A stretch of DNA of 64,000 bases from Caryophanales bacterium UBA5729 (GTDB lineage: Bacteria > Bacillota_I > Bacilli_A > Izemoplasmatales > Hujiaoplasmataceae), in assembly GCA_002419505.1 (NCBI GenBank), contig DIGF01000035.1, forward strand, positions 75,162 through 139,161. The letters run 5' to 3'. Below, one piece after another: positions 24,573-33,074 of the stretch. Each line of letters opens with the position of its first letter. The first letter of the stretch is position 1. The notes under the pieces were generated by a model. That model searched no databases and had not been told where the DNA came from. It saw only the letters and a program-made list of their open reading frames with translations. The position numbers were made by a program, and so were the translations under genes.

Positions 24573-25986
24573 ATCGAATATAATCTAGGTCAGGGGCTAA
24601 TCTCTTTTTAGTCCTTTTTTCATAAATATTTGCAAAACTAAAGATTTTCTCGTCTTCAAACTTTTGTCCAATGAAGAACAAGCTCATAGGTTTATCGTCA
24701 GTTAAAGCTTTTGCAGGTATCGCAATAACTGGATTACCAAATATCGGTGCGTGAGAAGTCCGTTTTATCGATACTAAAACATCTAATTTATTTTCTTCGA
24801 TAATTTTTGAATATTCTCCAGCTTTATCCAAGATTTCTTTTCTTTTTAAATAGTATTCCACTTCGGTTAATGAACCGCTGGTCTTTTCCGCTGCAGTAAA
24901 AATGCTTTGGCCGTATTTAAGTCTATTTTTAGGATCTTGATCATTAAAAATAATTAATTCTTTTAACGACCTTATGCCATTAGGTTGATATTTGCCTAAA
25001 TAATAATTTAAATCTACTTTGAAGTCATATATCAAAGTAATATGATTTGGCATGTCTTTAGTTTCAATGTCTATTACCATAACTTCTGCTTGTTCATTAC
25101 GGAATAATTCTTTGGCTTCGTTTTCGATTTCGACTTCTTCTTCATCATAATCCATATTTGTATATTTAACGAAGCCAACTTTCTTTCCTTTAATTGATTT
25201 TTCTAGAGCACCAACAAAATCATAAGTTTTATCCTTTATAAAATGTGTATATAAATCTTCTTCATCATACCCATAAATTTCCTGAAGCAAATAGGCGCAG
25301 TCTTCAATTGTTCTTGCCAAAGGTCCGGCTGTATCTTGATGATGTGAAATCGGAATTATTCCGCTTCGAGATACCATTCCTAAAGTAGGTTTAATTGTTG
25401 TGACTGAGTTGTTTTTCGCCGGAGCTGTCAATGAACCATTAGTTTCAGTGCCGATGGCAACGGGGATTAAATTAGCGGCGACTGCAACTGCTGAACCAGT
25501 TGAAGAACCGAGAGGATCTATGTTTTTACTATAAGGACTTTTGACTTGTCCAAACCTAGAACCATAGCCTGAAGGCATGTTGTCAAAGCTCATAAAATAG
25601 GCAAATTCCGATAAATTGGCTTTACCTAGAATAATCATTCCTGCAGCTCTTAGTTTCTTGATTATCTGAGCATCATCAGGTGCATAAAAGTTTTCTAATG
25701 CAATTGAAGAGGCTGAGGTATGCAATTTATCTTTTGTATTAATGTTATCTTTAATTACAATTGGAATCCCGTGGAGTTTACTACGGATTTTTCCTTCGCT
25801 TCTTTCTTTATCTAAAATCTTTGCGATTTCATAAACTTCGGGATTAATTTCCGCAATTGAATTGAGCTCTGGTCCTGCTTTGTCATATTTTAAGATTCTT
25901 TCCAAATATATTTCCACTAAATTTGTCGATGTGAACTCTTTTGTTTCTAAACCTCGAATCAATTCTTTCAAACTGTACTCTTTCAT
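24571..25986 (-). CDS. Amidase signature family amidase
   Basis: This 471-residue enzyme carries the Ser-cisSer-Lys triad of the family: Lys in PIVIKDNINTKD (about 79), cis-Ser in DPLGSSTGSAVA (about 161) and nucleophile Ser in TETNGSL (about 185). Family members hydrolyse amides, including Glu-tRNA(Gln) in GatA, but no GatB or GatC is adjacent, so a free-standing amidase is more likely. The ATG at 25984-25986 is 6 bases from GGAG and follows the HD gene. It ends a run of minus-strand genes from 30883. Confidence 0.9.
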   Translation of the reverse strand: MKEYSLKELIRGLETKEFTSTNLVEIYLERILKYDKAGPELNSIAEINPEVYEIAKILDKERSEGKIRSKLHGIPIVIKDNINTKDKLHTSASSIALENFYAPDDAQIIKKLRAAGMIILGKANLSEFAYFMSFDNMPSGYGSRFGQVKSPYSKNIDPLGSSTGSAVAVAANLIPVAIGTETNGSLTAPAKNNSVTTIKPTLGMVSRSGIIPISHHQDTAGPLARTIEDCAYLLQEIYGYDEEDLYTHFIKDKTYDFVGALEKSIKGKKVGFVKYTNMDYDEEEVEIENEAKELFRNEQAEVMVIDIETKDMPNHITLIYDFKVDLNYYLGKYQPNGIRSLKELIIFNDQDPKNRLKYGQSIFTAAEKTSGSLTEVEYYLKRKEILDKAGEYSKIIEENKLDVLVSIKRTSHAPIFGNPVIAIPAKALTDDKPMSLFFIGQKFEDEKIFSFANIYEKRTKKRLAPDLDYIR

Positions 25987-25988
25987 CA

Positions 25989-26573
25989 TTATCTCCATTC
26001 TTTAAAGAATTCTTCTAAATAGGTTTTCATATATTCAATACGTCTTTCCGCAATTATTCTGGCTTCGACAGTGTTCATCAGCGCATCTAAACCGAGCAAT
26101 TTTTGGTAAAAGTGAGCAATTGCCGAATCATCGTTAATAACATCGTTATAAATTAGATGATTCTTTTTTCCAGAATATGCAAAAACTCTAGCAATTCCAA
26201 TTGCGCCTAAAGCATCTAATCTATCGGCGTCTTGGACGATTTTACCTTCTAGACTAGTTATCTTTTTTCCTTGTTTTTGATCTGAAAAAGACATGTTTTC
26301 AATAATATCAATAACTTCAAATTTAATGAATTCACTAACGTGCTCCTCTAAAAAATCAAGAGCCAATCTGCTTGACTCAACAGCGATTTTTTTATCATCC
26401 AAATCGTGAAGTAAAGCAGCTAAAGCAATGACGTCTAAATCAACATCTTTTCCCACAGAAAGATAAAGTGCCATATTATAAACTCTCATCGCATGATGAT
26501 AATCATGCCCAGTACTTTCGTTGGCACTGAATTTCTTAACGTATTTTTTTGCTTTTTCAATTACTCGTTCCAT
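25989..26573 (-). CDS. HD domain phosphohydrolase-like protein
   Basis: This 194-residue single-domain protein has the ordered HD pattern: His in HDYHHAMRVYNMA (about 23-35), HD in LAALLHDLDDKK (about 51-54) and a later Asp in VQDADRLDALGAIG (about 113-126). The layout matches bacterial YpgQ/YedJ-like HD hydrolases that act on nucleotides or other phosphate esters. The substrate is unknown. The start (26571-26573) overlaps the preceding gene by one base, so they are translated together. Confidence 0.88.
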   Translation of the reverse strand: MERVIEKAKKYVKKFSANESTGHDYHHAMRVYNMALYLSVGKDVDLDVIALAALLHDLDDKKIAVESSRLALDFLEEHVSEFIKFEVIDIIENMSFSDQKQGKKITSLEGKIVQDADRLDALGAIGIARVFAYSGKKNHLIYNDVINDDSAIAHFYQKLLGLDALMNTVEARIIAERRIEYMKTYLEEFFKEWR

Positions 26574-27064
26574 TAGCGATACTCCTTAGATAATTTAATA
26601 TAGTATCTAGAGTTTTGAATATTGGCTTCTATTTCTATGTCAGTTAATTCTCTGACGATTCGCATTGGGTTACCCATAACTAAAGTTCTGGGAGGGACTT
26701 TCTTTCCAGGTGGAACAACAGTGCCCGCTGCTACTAAAGCATATTCTCCTACTTCTGCACTATCTAAAATTATTGAACCCATGCCGATAAGGGCATAATC
26801 ATGAACAGTACAAGCATGGATGATTGCGCTATGCCCAATTGTAACTAACTTACCAATAAAGGTCGGCAGGTCAGTGTTGGTATGGACAACAGCGTTATCT
26901 TGAATATTAGTTCCTTCTTTGATCGTGACAGGAGCCATATCACCCCTAACAGTCGCATTAAACCAAATATTCACATCTTTTTCTATGGTTACGTCACCGA
27001 TGATATCGCCGCCAATATTAACCGCGTCTTTATCAATTTTCGGTTCATAGTTTAGGTATTTCAA
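26573..27064 (-). CDS. Gamma carbonic anhydrase-like (left-handed beta-helix) protein
   Basis: This 163-residue protein shows hexapeptide repeats of a left-handed beta-helix (GGDIIGDVTIEKDVNIWFNATVR and following turns), with the metal-binding His residues of YrdA-type proteins in TIGHSAIIHACTVHDYALIG (about 76-95). Many such proteins lack proven carbonic anhydrase activity. The TTG start (27062-27064) is supported by GAGGTGG. Gene order near radical SAM and HD genes gives no pathway. Confidence 0.9.
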   Translation of the reverse strand: MKYLNYEPKIDKDAVNIGGDIIGDVTIEKDVNIWFNATVRGDMAPVTIKEGTNIQDNAVVHTNTDLPTFIGKLVTIGHSAIIHACTVHDYALIGMGSIILDSAEVGEYALVAAGTVVPPGKKVPPRTLVMGNPMRIVRELTDIEIEANIQNSRYYIKLSKEYR

Positions 27065-27077
27065 TTAAACCACCTCT

Positions 27078-27995
27078 TTATTTAAATCTATAAGTATTAA
27101 ATCCCTTGTAGTTGATTACTTCTATTTCACCATTGCTTGTTAATCTCTCATATATTAAATGCTTGTTACTTGTGTTTCTTGAATCTAGAAAAGCATTAAT
27201 TTCAAATTGGTTCATCGGATGTCTTTTGATTATGGATAAAATCGCTTGTAGATCATTTTTAATATCAGAATAAAACTTAGGATCAGCTAAGACGTCAATA
27301 TTGATACCACCTAATTTCTTAGCGATAGTATCAAGTCGCTGATGATCTAAAGCCTTAACAGTTTCTAATGCAGGCGGTCTAATAGGTGAGTTAATATATA
27401 ATCTTTGATATTTGATTTTTCTAAGAATTGACTTTAGTTTATCAACTGCTTCATCGGTGTCGTTATACCCCTTACAAATCATAGTCTCAACCCATAATTC
27501 ACCTTGATATTCGTGAGAAAACTTAATCAAACTATCAATTATTTTCTGATAGTTTAAAGATTTTTCTGGTCGATTGATTTTTTTGAAAGATGTTTCATCA
27601 TAAGCGTCAACTGAAGGCAAAACAAAGTCTGCTTTGAGTAGTGCTTGATAGACTGACGCTTCAGTTAATCTCGTTGCGTTAGTGATGACGGCTACTGGAA
27701 TATTGGTTAAGGTTTTAATGCTAGAAACCAACTCATCTAACCTAGCATAAAGCGTCGGCTCTCCTTCACCAACAATTGAAATAATGTCAATTTCTAATCT
27801 GTTGTCAAGAACAAGTTTAACTTCATCTAAGATATCTTCCAAAGGATATTGTTCAACCGATTCATTTGTCATTTTATCAGTTTTTCCGAGCATGCAATAC
27901 ACACATGCTAGATTACAGGTTTTCTTTTGAATTGGGGATATTCCTAAACTTTTCCCTAGTCTTCTTGAGGGTATTGGACCATAGACATAGTTCAT
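27078..27995 (-). CDS. Radical SAM protein (wyosine-synthase-like family)
   Basis: This 305-residue protein has the radical SAM cluster motif CNLACVYC (residues 27-34, CxxxCxxC) soon after YGPIPSRRLGKSLGI, and the Gly-rich SVDAYDE and GEGEPTLYARLDEL. The opening YGPIPSRRLG is a family hallmark of a group found widely in archaea and Firmicutes, distantly related to TYW1. The last 80 residues form a winged-helix-like segment with no further Cys motif. Reaction is unknown. It overlaps the Nnr stop (ATGA). Confidence 0.9.
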   Translation of the reverse strand: MNYVYGPIPSRRLGKSLGISPIQKKTCNLACVYCMLGKTDKMTNESVEQYPLEDILDEVKLVLDNRLEIDIISIVGEGEPTLYARLDELVSSIKTLTNIPVAVITNATRLTEASVYQALLKADFVLPSVDAYDETSFKKINRPEKSLNYQKIIDSLIKFSHEYQGELWVETMICKGYNDTDEAVDKLKSILRKIKYQRLYINSPIRPPALETVKALDHQRLDTIAKKLGGINIDVLADPKFYSDIKNDLQAILSIIKRHPMNQFEINAFLDSRNTSNKHLIYERLTSNGEIEVINYKGFNTYRFK

Positions 27996-29419
27996 CTTTT
28001 TCTAACCCATACTTTATACAAGTTATCAATCAAATCGCTGGCGGTCATACTTACTTCACCGAATTTTTGTTTTGCATATTCAGCCGCAATCGAGTGAACT
28101 GCTACACCTCGAACACAAGCATTTACCAAAGAATCATCAACCATGTATGAAGAAATAATTCCAGCTAATACATCTCCGGTTCCAGCTGTTGCTAGACCAG
28201 TGTTTTTTGCTTGCAACAAGTAAGTGTATCTTTGTCCCTGAACAATGGTTGTCGGACCTTTCAAAACTACGGTTAACCCATTTTTCGCAAGTTTCCTTAA
28301 GCAACTAATTGGGTTTTGACTAATCTCTTCTTTACTCATTTTTGTGAACGCACTTAATTCGCCTATATGCGGAGTTATAATCACATTTTCGTACTTTTTA
28401 TCTTTGCTTAAATACTTCAAGCCTCCAGCATCAATCAACATTTTCTTCTTATCGGCATATCTATCAATCATCTCTTGATAAGGTTGGTAAATTTGACTTA
28501 TTCCCGGACCAAAGACAATTGCATCGAATTTTGACATATCTAAGGACTCGTCAAATTTATGGTAGATGATATCTTGGTTAAATCTTATGATATCCCCATC
28601 ATAAAAAACTTCAACTAAACCGGTACCAGTCTTTAGTGCAGCTAAAGCAGACATGTTAATCGCTCCTGGCAGAACTGATGAACCAATATAGGCATTATGA
28701 CCATAGGTATACTTATTGGAATTATGAATTCTTTCTCTAGCAATATTGGCTTCTTTTAAATCAAGATAGTAAACATCGCTATATCCTTCCAATAAACCGA
28801 TATCCAAAAGATTGATATCTCCGTGATAATCGAGTGCGTCATTTAGAAAATTCCCGAGTTTATAATTACCGATAACCCCCGTATAACACGCCTTCATTGC
28901 GATACCCATTGCCAGACCGCTATCAGGATGAATCCCTGACGGCAAATCGATTGCGTAAACAACTTTTTCAAGATCGTTAATGGTTTTAATTATGAATTTT
29001 AAATCGCCTGAAACGTCTCTGTCGAGGCCTATACCAAATATTCCATCAATGATGTATTTGGCATTGCTCATCTGTTTTTTAAACTCCACCAAATCTCTAA
29101 TTTCTAGATATTTCTTTACCAAGCCCAAGTAATGAATATAGGCTATAGAAGCATTATCTAAATTGCCAAATAAATAAGCTTTCACATTATAACCAAGTTT
29201 TTCTAGTTCTAAAAACATTACCAAAGCATCGCCGCCGTTATTACCCACATTAGATATAACAGCGATTTCTTCATTGATATTCGGCATGACTCGAGACAAA
29301 AAATCTTTCGCAAGCACATAGCCGGCTTGATACATTATTTCTATTTCATCTTGTTGTTTTTGTTCGCATGTCATTTGCTCAAGCTTCTTAATTTCCTCTG
29401 CAGTGAATACTTTCTTCAT
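27992..29419 (-). CDS. nnr: Bifunctional NAD(P)H-hydrate epimerase/dehydratase
   Basis: This 475-residue repair enzyme joins an N-terminal YjeF_N epimerase (residues about 1-205, GNNGGDALVMF) and a C-terminal ribokinase-like dehydratase (about 220-475, GPGISQ, VITPHIGELSAF, GTGDVLAGIISS). It restores NADH and NADPH from hydrated forms. The ATG at 29417-29419 follows GGAG and is favoured over an in-frame TTG three codons upstream. TGA stop. Confidence 0.94.
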   Translation of the reverse strand: MKKVFTAEEIKKLEQMTCEQKQQDEIEIMYQAGYVLAKDFLSRVMPNINEEIAVISNVGNNGGDALVMFLELEKLGYNVKAYLFGNLDNASIAYIHYLGLVKKYLEIRDLVEFKKQMSNAKYIIDGIFGIGLDRDVSGDLKFIIKTINDLEKVVYAIDLPSGIHPDSGLAMGIAMKACYTGVIGNYKLGNFLNDALDYHGDINLLDIGLLEGYSDVYYLDLKEANIARERIHNSNKYTYGHNAYIGSSVLPGAINMSALAALKTGTGLVEVFYDGDIIRFNQDIIYHKFDESLDMSKFDAIVFGPGISQIYQPYQEMIDRYADKKKMLIDAGGLKYLSKDKKYENVIITPHIGELSAFTKMSKEEISQNPISCLRKLAKNGLTVVLKGPTTIVQGQRYTYLLQAKNTGLATAGTGDVLAGIISSYMVDDSLVNACVRGVAVHSIAAEYAKQKFGEVSMTASDLIDNLYKVWVRKR

Positions 29420-29432
29420 AAGTATCAACTCC

Positions 29433-30122
29433 TTATATTAAAATCTTAATTAAATAAAGCAATAAGATATGTCCAGGATAAAAGATGTAAAAAAACCATT
29501 TCAAGCGGTATTTTCCAGGTTTAAAATTATAGAGGAAAATAAAACCAATCGCCATCATACTATACCATTGTATCGCAGGAAATTTACCATATTCACTAAG
29601 TCCCAAAGTTGAGAGTAACGGAACGTTTATGAACACTAGATTAAGAAATATTAGGTGTAACATATTAGTTACTTTATTAAAAGAAATTCCAAATAAAATA
29701 ATCATTAAAACTCCATAGGCCCCATATGAGAAACTTAAAAGCTCGGCGCCGATGATAATGGGAATAACTAGAATTTTCAAATACTGATTAGGTTGATAAA
29801 AAAGATATAGTCCTAATAACCCAGAAAATAGTGTTAAGAAAATGTTAAACTGAAGAATCATATTATCATTACTAACTAAATAATAACCGATTAAAAACGC
29901 TTCGATAATAATTGCGAACAATCCCATCCTCAATAAATACTTCTTAACGTCTTTAGTTTTATGAAACCCCTCAGCTAACATATAGGCAAACAAGACAAAA
30001 GAGATTCTACCAACAATTCTAAAGATAGAATATAGATCTGATGTTCTAGTAAAAAATACAAAAGCAACGTGGTCAATTACCATTGTTAAAGCCGCTATCA
30101 GCTTTAGGTGCAAACGATTCAT
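29433..30122 (-). CDS. TraX-like membrane protein
   Basis: This 229-residue protein has about seven hydrophobic segments and the family's N-terminal LKLIAALTMVIDHVAFVFF. TraX acetylates F-pilin in plasmids, but chromosomal homologues are widespread and largely uncharacterised. Here no conjugation gene is near, so acyltransferase activity toward a surface molecule is only a guess. It sits 5 bases after the exonuclease gene. Confidence 0.82.
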   Translation of the reverse strand: MNRLHLKLIAALTMVIDHVAFVFFTRTSDLYSIFRIVGRISFVLFAYMLAEGFHKTKDVKKYLLRMGLFAIIIEAFLIGYYLVSNDNMILQFNIFLTLFSGLLGLYLFYQPNQYLKILVIPIIIGAELLSFSYGAYGVLMIILFGISFNKVTNMLHLIFLNLVFINVPLLSTLGLSEYGKFPAIQWYSMMAIGFIFLYNFKPGKYRLKWFFYIFYPGHILLLYLIKILI

Positions 30123-30127
30123 ATCGC

Positions 30128-30883
30128 TTATAAGTCTGTCAAATCTATTTCAACAGGACAATGATCGCTTCCAAAAATATCGTTTAACAATCTCACGTCT
30201 TTAATTTTCGACTTCAAGTCTTCAGATACCACAAAGTAATCAATTCTCCATCCTGAATTATTTGCTCGAGCGTTAAAACGATATGACCACCAAGTATACT
30301 TAACAGTATCTGGATATAAATATCGATAAGTATCAATAAATCCTGTATCTAATAATTCTTGAAACTTAGTTCGTTCTTCAATACTGAAACCAGGATTTTT
30401 TTCATTAGCTTTAGGGTTTTTTAAGTCAATTTCTTTATGAGCTACATTTAAATCTCCACATAAAATCACTGATTTCTTCTGTTTTAAACGGTTAAGATAA
30501 TCACGAAAGTTATCTTCAAACTCCATACGGTATTCTAATCTCGCCAATTCCGGCTGAGCATTAGGAACATAAACATTAACGAAATAAAACTTTTCATACT
30601 CCAATGCAATGATTCTGCCTTCGTCATTATAACCATTACCATCAATGCCAAAAACTACGTTTAACGGTTGTTTTTTTGTATAAATTAAAGTCCCTGAATA
30701 ACCCTTTTTTTTAGCACAATTCCAATATTCATGGTAACCAGGAAAATCGTGTTCTTTTTGTTCTTCTTGCATCTTGGTCTCTTGAATCGCAAAGATATCT
30801 GCGTCAGTATTTACAAAAAATTCATCAAAGCCTTTTTTCCTCGCCGCTCTTAAACCATTTACATTCCAAGTAACAAATTTCAT
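30128..30883 (-). CDS. exoA: Exodeoxyribonuclease III / AP endonuclease
   Basis: This 251-residue member of the ExoIII family has KFVTWNVNGLRAARKKGF (2-19), IFAIQETKMQE (Glu for Mg2+, about 34-36), VYVPNAQ, LCGDLNVAH (about 149), WRIDYFVV (about 218) and the C-terminal GSDHCPV (His-Asp). It repairs abasic sites and recesses 3' ends. The ATG at 30881-30883 begins the conserved sequence, so a longer ORF start is rejected. It heads the run of seven minus-strand genes to 24571. Confidence 0.95.
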   Translation of the reverse strand: MKFVTWNVNGLRAARKKGFDEFFVNTDADIFAIQETKMQEEQKEHDFPGYHEYWNCAKKKGYSGTLIYTKKQPLNVVFGIDGNGYNDEGRIIALEYEKFYFVNVYVPNAQPELARLEYRMEFEDNFRDYLNRLKQKKSVILCGDLNVAHKEIDLKNPKANEKNPGFSIEERTKFQELLDTGFIDTYRYLYPDTVKYTWWSYRFNARANNSGWRIDYFVVSEDLKSKIKDVRLLNDIFGSDHCPVEIDLTDL

Positions 30884-30916
30884 ATACTCACTCTGCCTTT
30901 CTGTACTTACAAATAA

Positions 30917-30925
30917 ATTATAACA
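30917..30925 (-). promoter_or_regulatory. Extended -10 promoter of exoA run
   Basis: TGTTATAAT on the minus strand (TATAAT at 30917-30922) with a weak -35, about 35 bases before the exoA ATG. Confidence 0.5.
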
Positions 30926-30973
30926 TAGAATAATATTTTTTTTAATTCTTAACACATATTTCCTTTAGTCTTG

Positions 30974-31002
30974 TTTACAAATCTTCGCTTTTTACATATA
31001 AT
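30974..31002 (+). promoter_or_regulatory. Promoter of the guanine deaminase gene
   Basis: TTTACA (30974-30979), 17 bases and TATAAT (30997-31002), ending about 35 bases before the ATG. Confidence 0.75.
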
Positions 31003-31036
31003 AATATTACCCCAAAATTACTGATTGGAGACAGTT

Positions 31037-31516
31037 ATGATAGATAATCAAAAACATTTAATGCAATTAGCAATTGATGAAGCCAGAAAAACCATGAATT
31101 TAGATTATGGCGGTCCTTTTGGCGCACTAATCATCAATGGTTTAGGAGAAATCATTTCCATAGCTTCTAATACCGTATTAAGAGACCATGATCCTACTGC
31201 TCACGCTGAAATTAACGCTATCAGAAAAGCAACTAAAACTCTTGGAACACACGATTTGAGCAACTGCACTTTATATACGACCGCCTATCCATGCCCCATG
31301 TGTTTGGGCGCTATAATCTGGGCTAATATTAAAAATGTCTATTACGGTTGTATCGAAAGCGACGCAGAAAAAATTGGCTTCCGTGATGATTTTATCTATA
31401 GATTCATTGAGAATAATCGTAAGGATCTAAACCTGCTTGAATTAAAACAAACAGAAAGAGAAACCTGCTTAACGCTTTTTAAAGAATACAAAGAGAAAAA
31501 CAAAGAATTATACTAA
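31037..31516 (+). CDS. guaD: Guanine deaminase (CDA/GuaD family)
   Basis: This 159-residue cytidine-deaminase-fold protein has zinc ligands HAEINAIRKA (His and Glu near 52-54) and PCPMCLGAIIWANI (about 82-95, Cys pair). The C-terminal SDAEKIGFRDDFIY (from about 108) is the GuaD subgroup feature. It would deaminate guanine to xanthine, the substrate of the molybdenum hydroxylases encoded by the large operon next to it. The ATG at 31037 is used, because GGAG lies just before it, while the in-frame TTG at 31025 contains that site. Some family members act on other purines or tRNA. Confidence 0.88.
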   Translation: MIDNQKHLMQLAIDEARKTMNLDYGGPFGALIINGLGEIISIASNTVLRDHDPTAHAEINAIRKATKTLGTHDLSNCTLYTTAYPCPMCLGAIIWANIKNVYYGCIESDAEKIGFRDDFIYRFIENNRKDLNLLELKQTERETCLTLFKEYKEKNKELY

Positions 31517-31550
31517 AAAAGAGTGCTGATTTCAGCACTCTATTTTTTTA
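31515..31550. terminator. Bidirectional terminator between guaD and thpR-like gene
   Basis: AGAGTGCTGA and TCAGCACTCT form a perfect stem (loop TT), with A-run and T-run flanks, terminating guaD and the long purine operon convergently. Confidence 0.88.
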
Positions 31551-32070
31551 AGAAATTATAATCGATTTCTTCATAGATTAACTCGCCATTAACTCTTTTT
31601 GAAACCATCACGCTAATTCTATTAGCTGTTATATGCATTTCCTCAACTTTAATCATAGACAATTCTTGATCAGATATCTCTACTTTTCGACCGATGGTAA
31701 TATGCGGCGTGAAATTAGCATTATCAATCTTAATTCCTGCTTTTATTAAAGCATTAATTGTCAACTTATGAAGGTTGTTTAATTCATAATTATTGTCTAC
31801 TTCAAAATGAACTAGTTTATGCTTGTTGGCATTTTTAAAACTACCAAGTTTCTTCGCTACATAAGTAAACTGATAATAATTGATCGTTTTGATTGAATCA
31901 ATAACTTTTTCAATTGTTTCTCGATCAAGTTCACCGATATAAAAAAGCGTTAAATGCAAGTTGTTGTATGTAGTATAATTGCCTTGATATTTTTCCGCTA
32001 AATTCTCAATATATGAATAAAGATTATCTTTTACCTGGCGGTTAAATAATAAAGCGATAAATATTCTCAT
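31540..32070 (-). CDS. thpR: ThpR-type 2'-5' RNA ligase / cyclic phosphodiesterase
   Basis: This 176-residue 2H-superfamily protein has the two motifs LHLTLFYIGE (about 40) and PHITIGRKV (about 125). Family members open 2',3'-cyclic phosphates or join RNA 2'-5'. It starts 11 bases after the carbamoyltransferase stop, so it is probably the last gene of the purine operon, though its own substrate link to purine catabolism is unknown. Confidence 0.9.
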   Translation of the reverse strand: MRIFIALLFNRQVKDNLYSYIENLAEKYQGNYTTYNNLHLTLFYIGELDRETIEKVIDSIKTINYYQFTYVAKKLGSFKNANKHKLVHFEVDNNYELNNLHKLTINALIKAGIKIDNANFTPHITIGRKVEISDQELSMIKVEEMHITANRISVMVSKRVNGELIYEEIDYNFLKK

Positions 32071-32081
32071 ATGCTTGTTTC

Positions 32082-33065
32082 TTACTTGTCTCCCATAGTC
32101 ATAGCCATTACCGCTTTAGCAGTATGCAAGCGATTTTCAGCTTCTTGATACACAATTGAATGAATTCCATCAATTACAGAGTCTTCAACCTCATTACCTC
32201 TGTCAGCAGGTAAGGCATGCATATATTTGACATTAGGACTAGCCAATGCAATCATCTCTTCGGTACATTTCCAAGATTTGTAACTCTCTAGCAAATCATC
32301 AACGACTGCGTCTGATTGATTTGTTACCCATGAACCCCAGTTCTTAGGGATAACTACATCAGCATCTTTAAATGCTTCTTCCATATTATGAGTTATTTTA
32401 AAACTTCCACCATTTTCCAGAGCGTTTTTCCTTGCTTTTTCAAATACCCATTCTGGTAAATCATAACCTTCTGGATAGGCAATAGTAACATCCATTCCAT
32501 ATCTTGGGAACAATAGCACTTGCGTTAAAGGAACGGATATTGGTTTCTTATGCGTAGTAGCGTAAGCCCAAATAATTGAGACTTTTAGTCGCTTCGTTTC
32601 TTTAAAAACCTCTTGAATGGTCATTAAATCCGCTAATCCTTGCATAGGGTGAAATAAATCGCATTGTAAATTCATAATTGGAACAGTAGAATTCGCTGCC
32701 ATTTCACGTAAAAAGCGGTTACCAACACCCCAAAAACAGTTTCTACACGCAATACCGTGACCGTAACTTGATAATATAACCGCTGTATCTTTAGCGCTTT
32801 CGCCATGGGAAAGTTGCATTTTTGAAGTATCAAGAAAAATCGCATGCCCTCCCATTTGCGCTAAACCGGCTTCCATTGAATTTCTTGTCCTTGTTGATTG
32901 CTCAAAGAACATTAAAAAAGCGTTTTTGTTTTTTAGATAAGTAGTATCTTCATTATTATAAAACTTTTTCTTTAAATCTTTAGATACTTCTAGCAATTTA
33001 TCTATTTCTGGTTTTGTCCATTCCTCTAGCGTTATAAAATGTTTTCCTTTAAATAATGGTTTCAT
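32082..33065 (-). CDS. ygeW: YgeW-type carbamoyltransferase
   Basis: This 327-residue aspartate/ornithine carbamoyltransferase-superfamily protein has carbamoyl-phosphate motif EQSTRTRNSMEA (about 54-65), NLQCDLFHPMQGLADL (about 131-146), AYPEGYDLP and YMHALPADRG (about 281-290). The blocks NLQCD, PEGYDL, MEEAFKDADVV and CTEEM closely follow YgeW of anaerobic purine gene sets. It is shorter than the E. coli protein (about 396). In those sets it handles oxidative purine fragments and yields carbamoyl phosphate, by proposal. No carbamate kinase is present in this window. RBS AGGAGA. Confidence 0.88.
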   Translation of the reverse strand: MKPLFKGKHFITLEEWTKPEIDKLLEVSKDLKKKFYNNEDTTYLKNKNAFLMFFEQSTRTRNSMEAGLAQMGGHAIFLDTSKMQLSHGESAKDTAVILSSYGHGIACRNCFWGVGNRFLREMAANSTVPIMNLQCDLFHPMQGLADLMTIQEVFKETKRLKVSIIWAYATTHKKPISVPLTQVLLFPRYGMDVTIAYPEGYDLPEWVFEKARKNALENGGSFKITHNMEEAFKDADVVIPKNWGSWVTNQSDAVVDDLLESYKSWKCTEEMIALASPNVKYMHALPADRGNEVEDSVIDGIHSIVYQEAENRLHTAKAVMAMTMGDK

Positions 33066-33074
33066 ATTATTCTC

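Noticed and set aside
24571..25986. Amidase taken as GatA of the Glu-tRNA(Gln) amidotransferase
   Set aside because: No gatB or gatC adjoins it and the active-site wording GSSTGSAVA differs from the usual GatA GGSSGGS.
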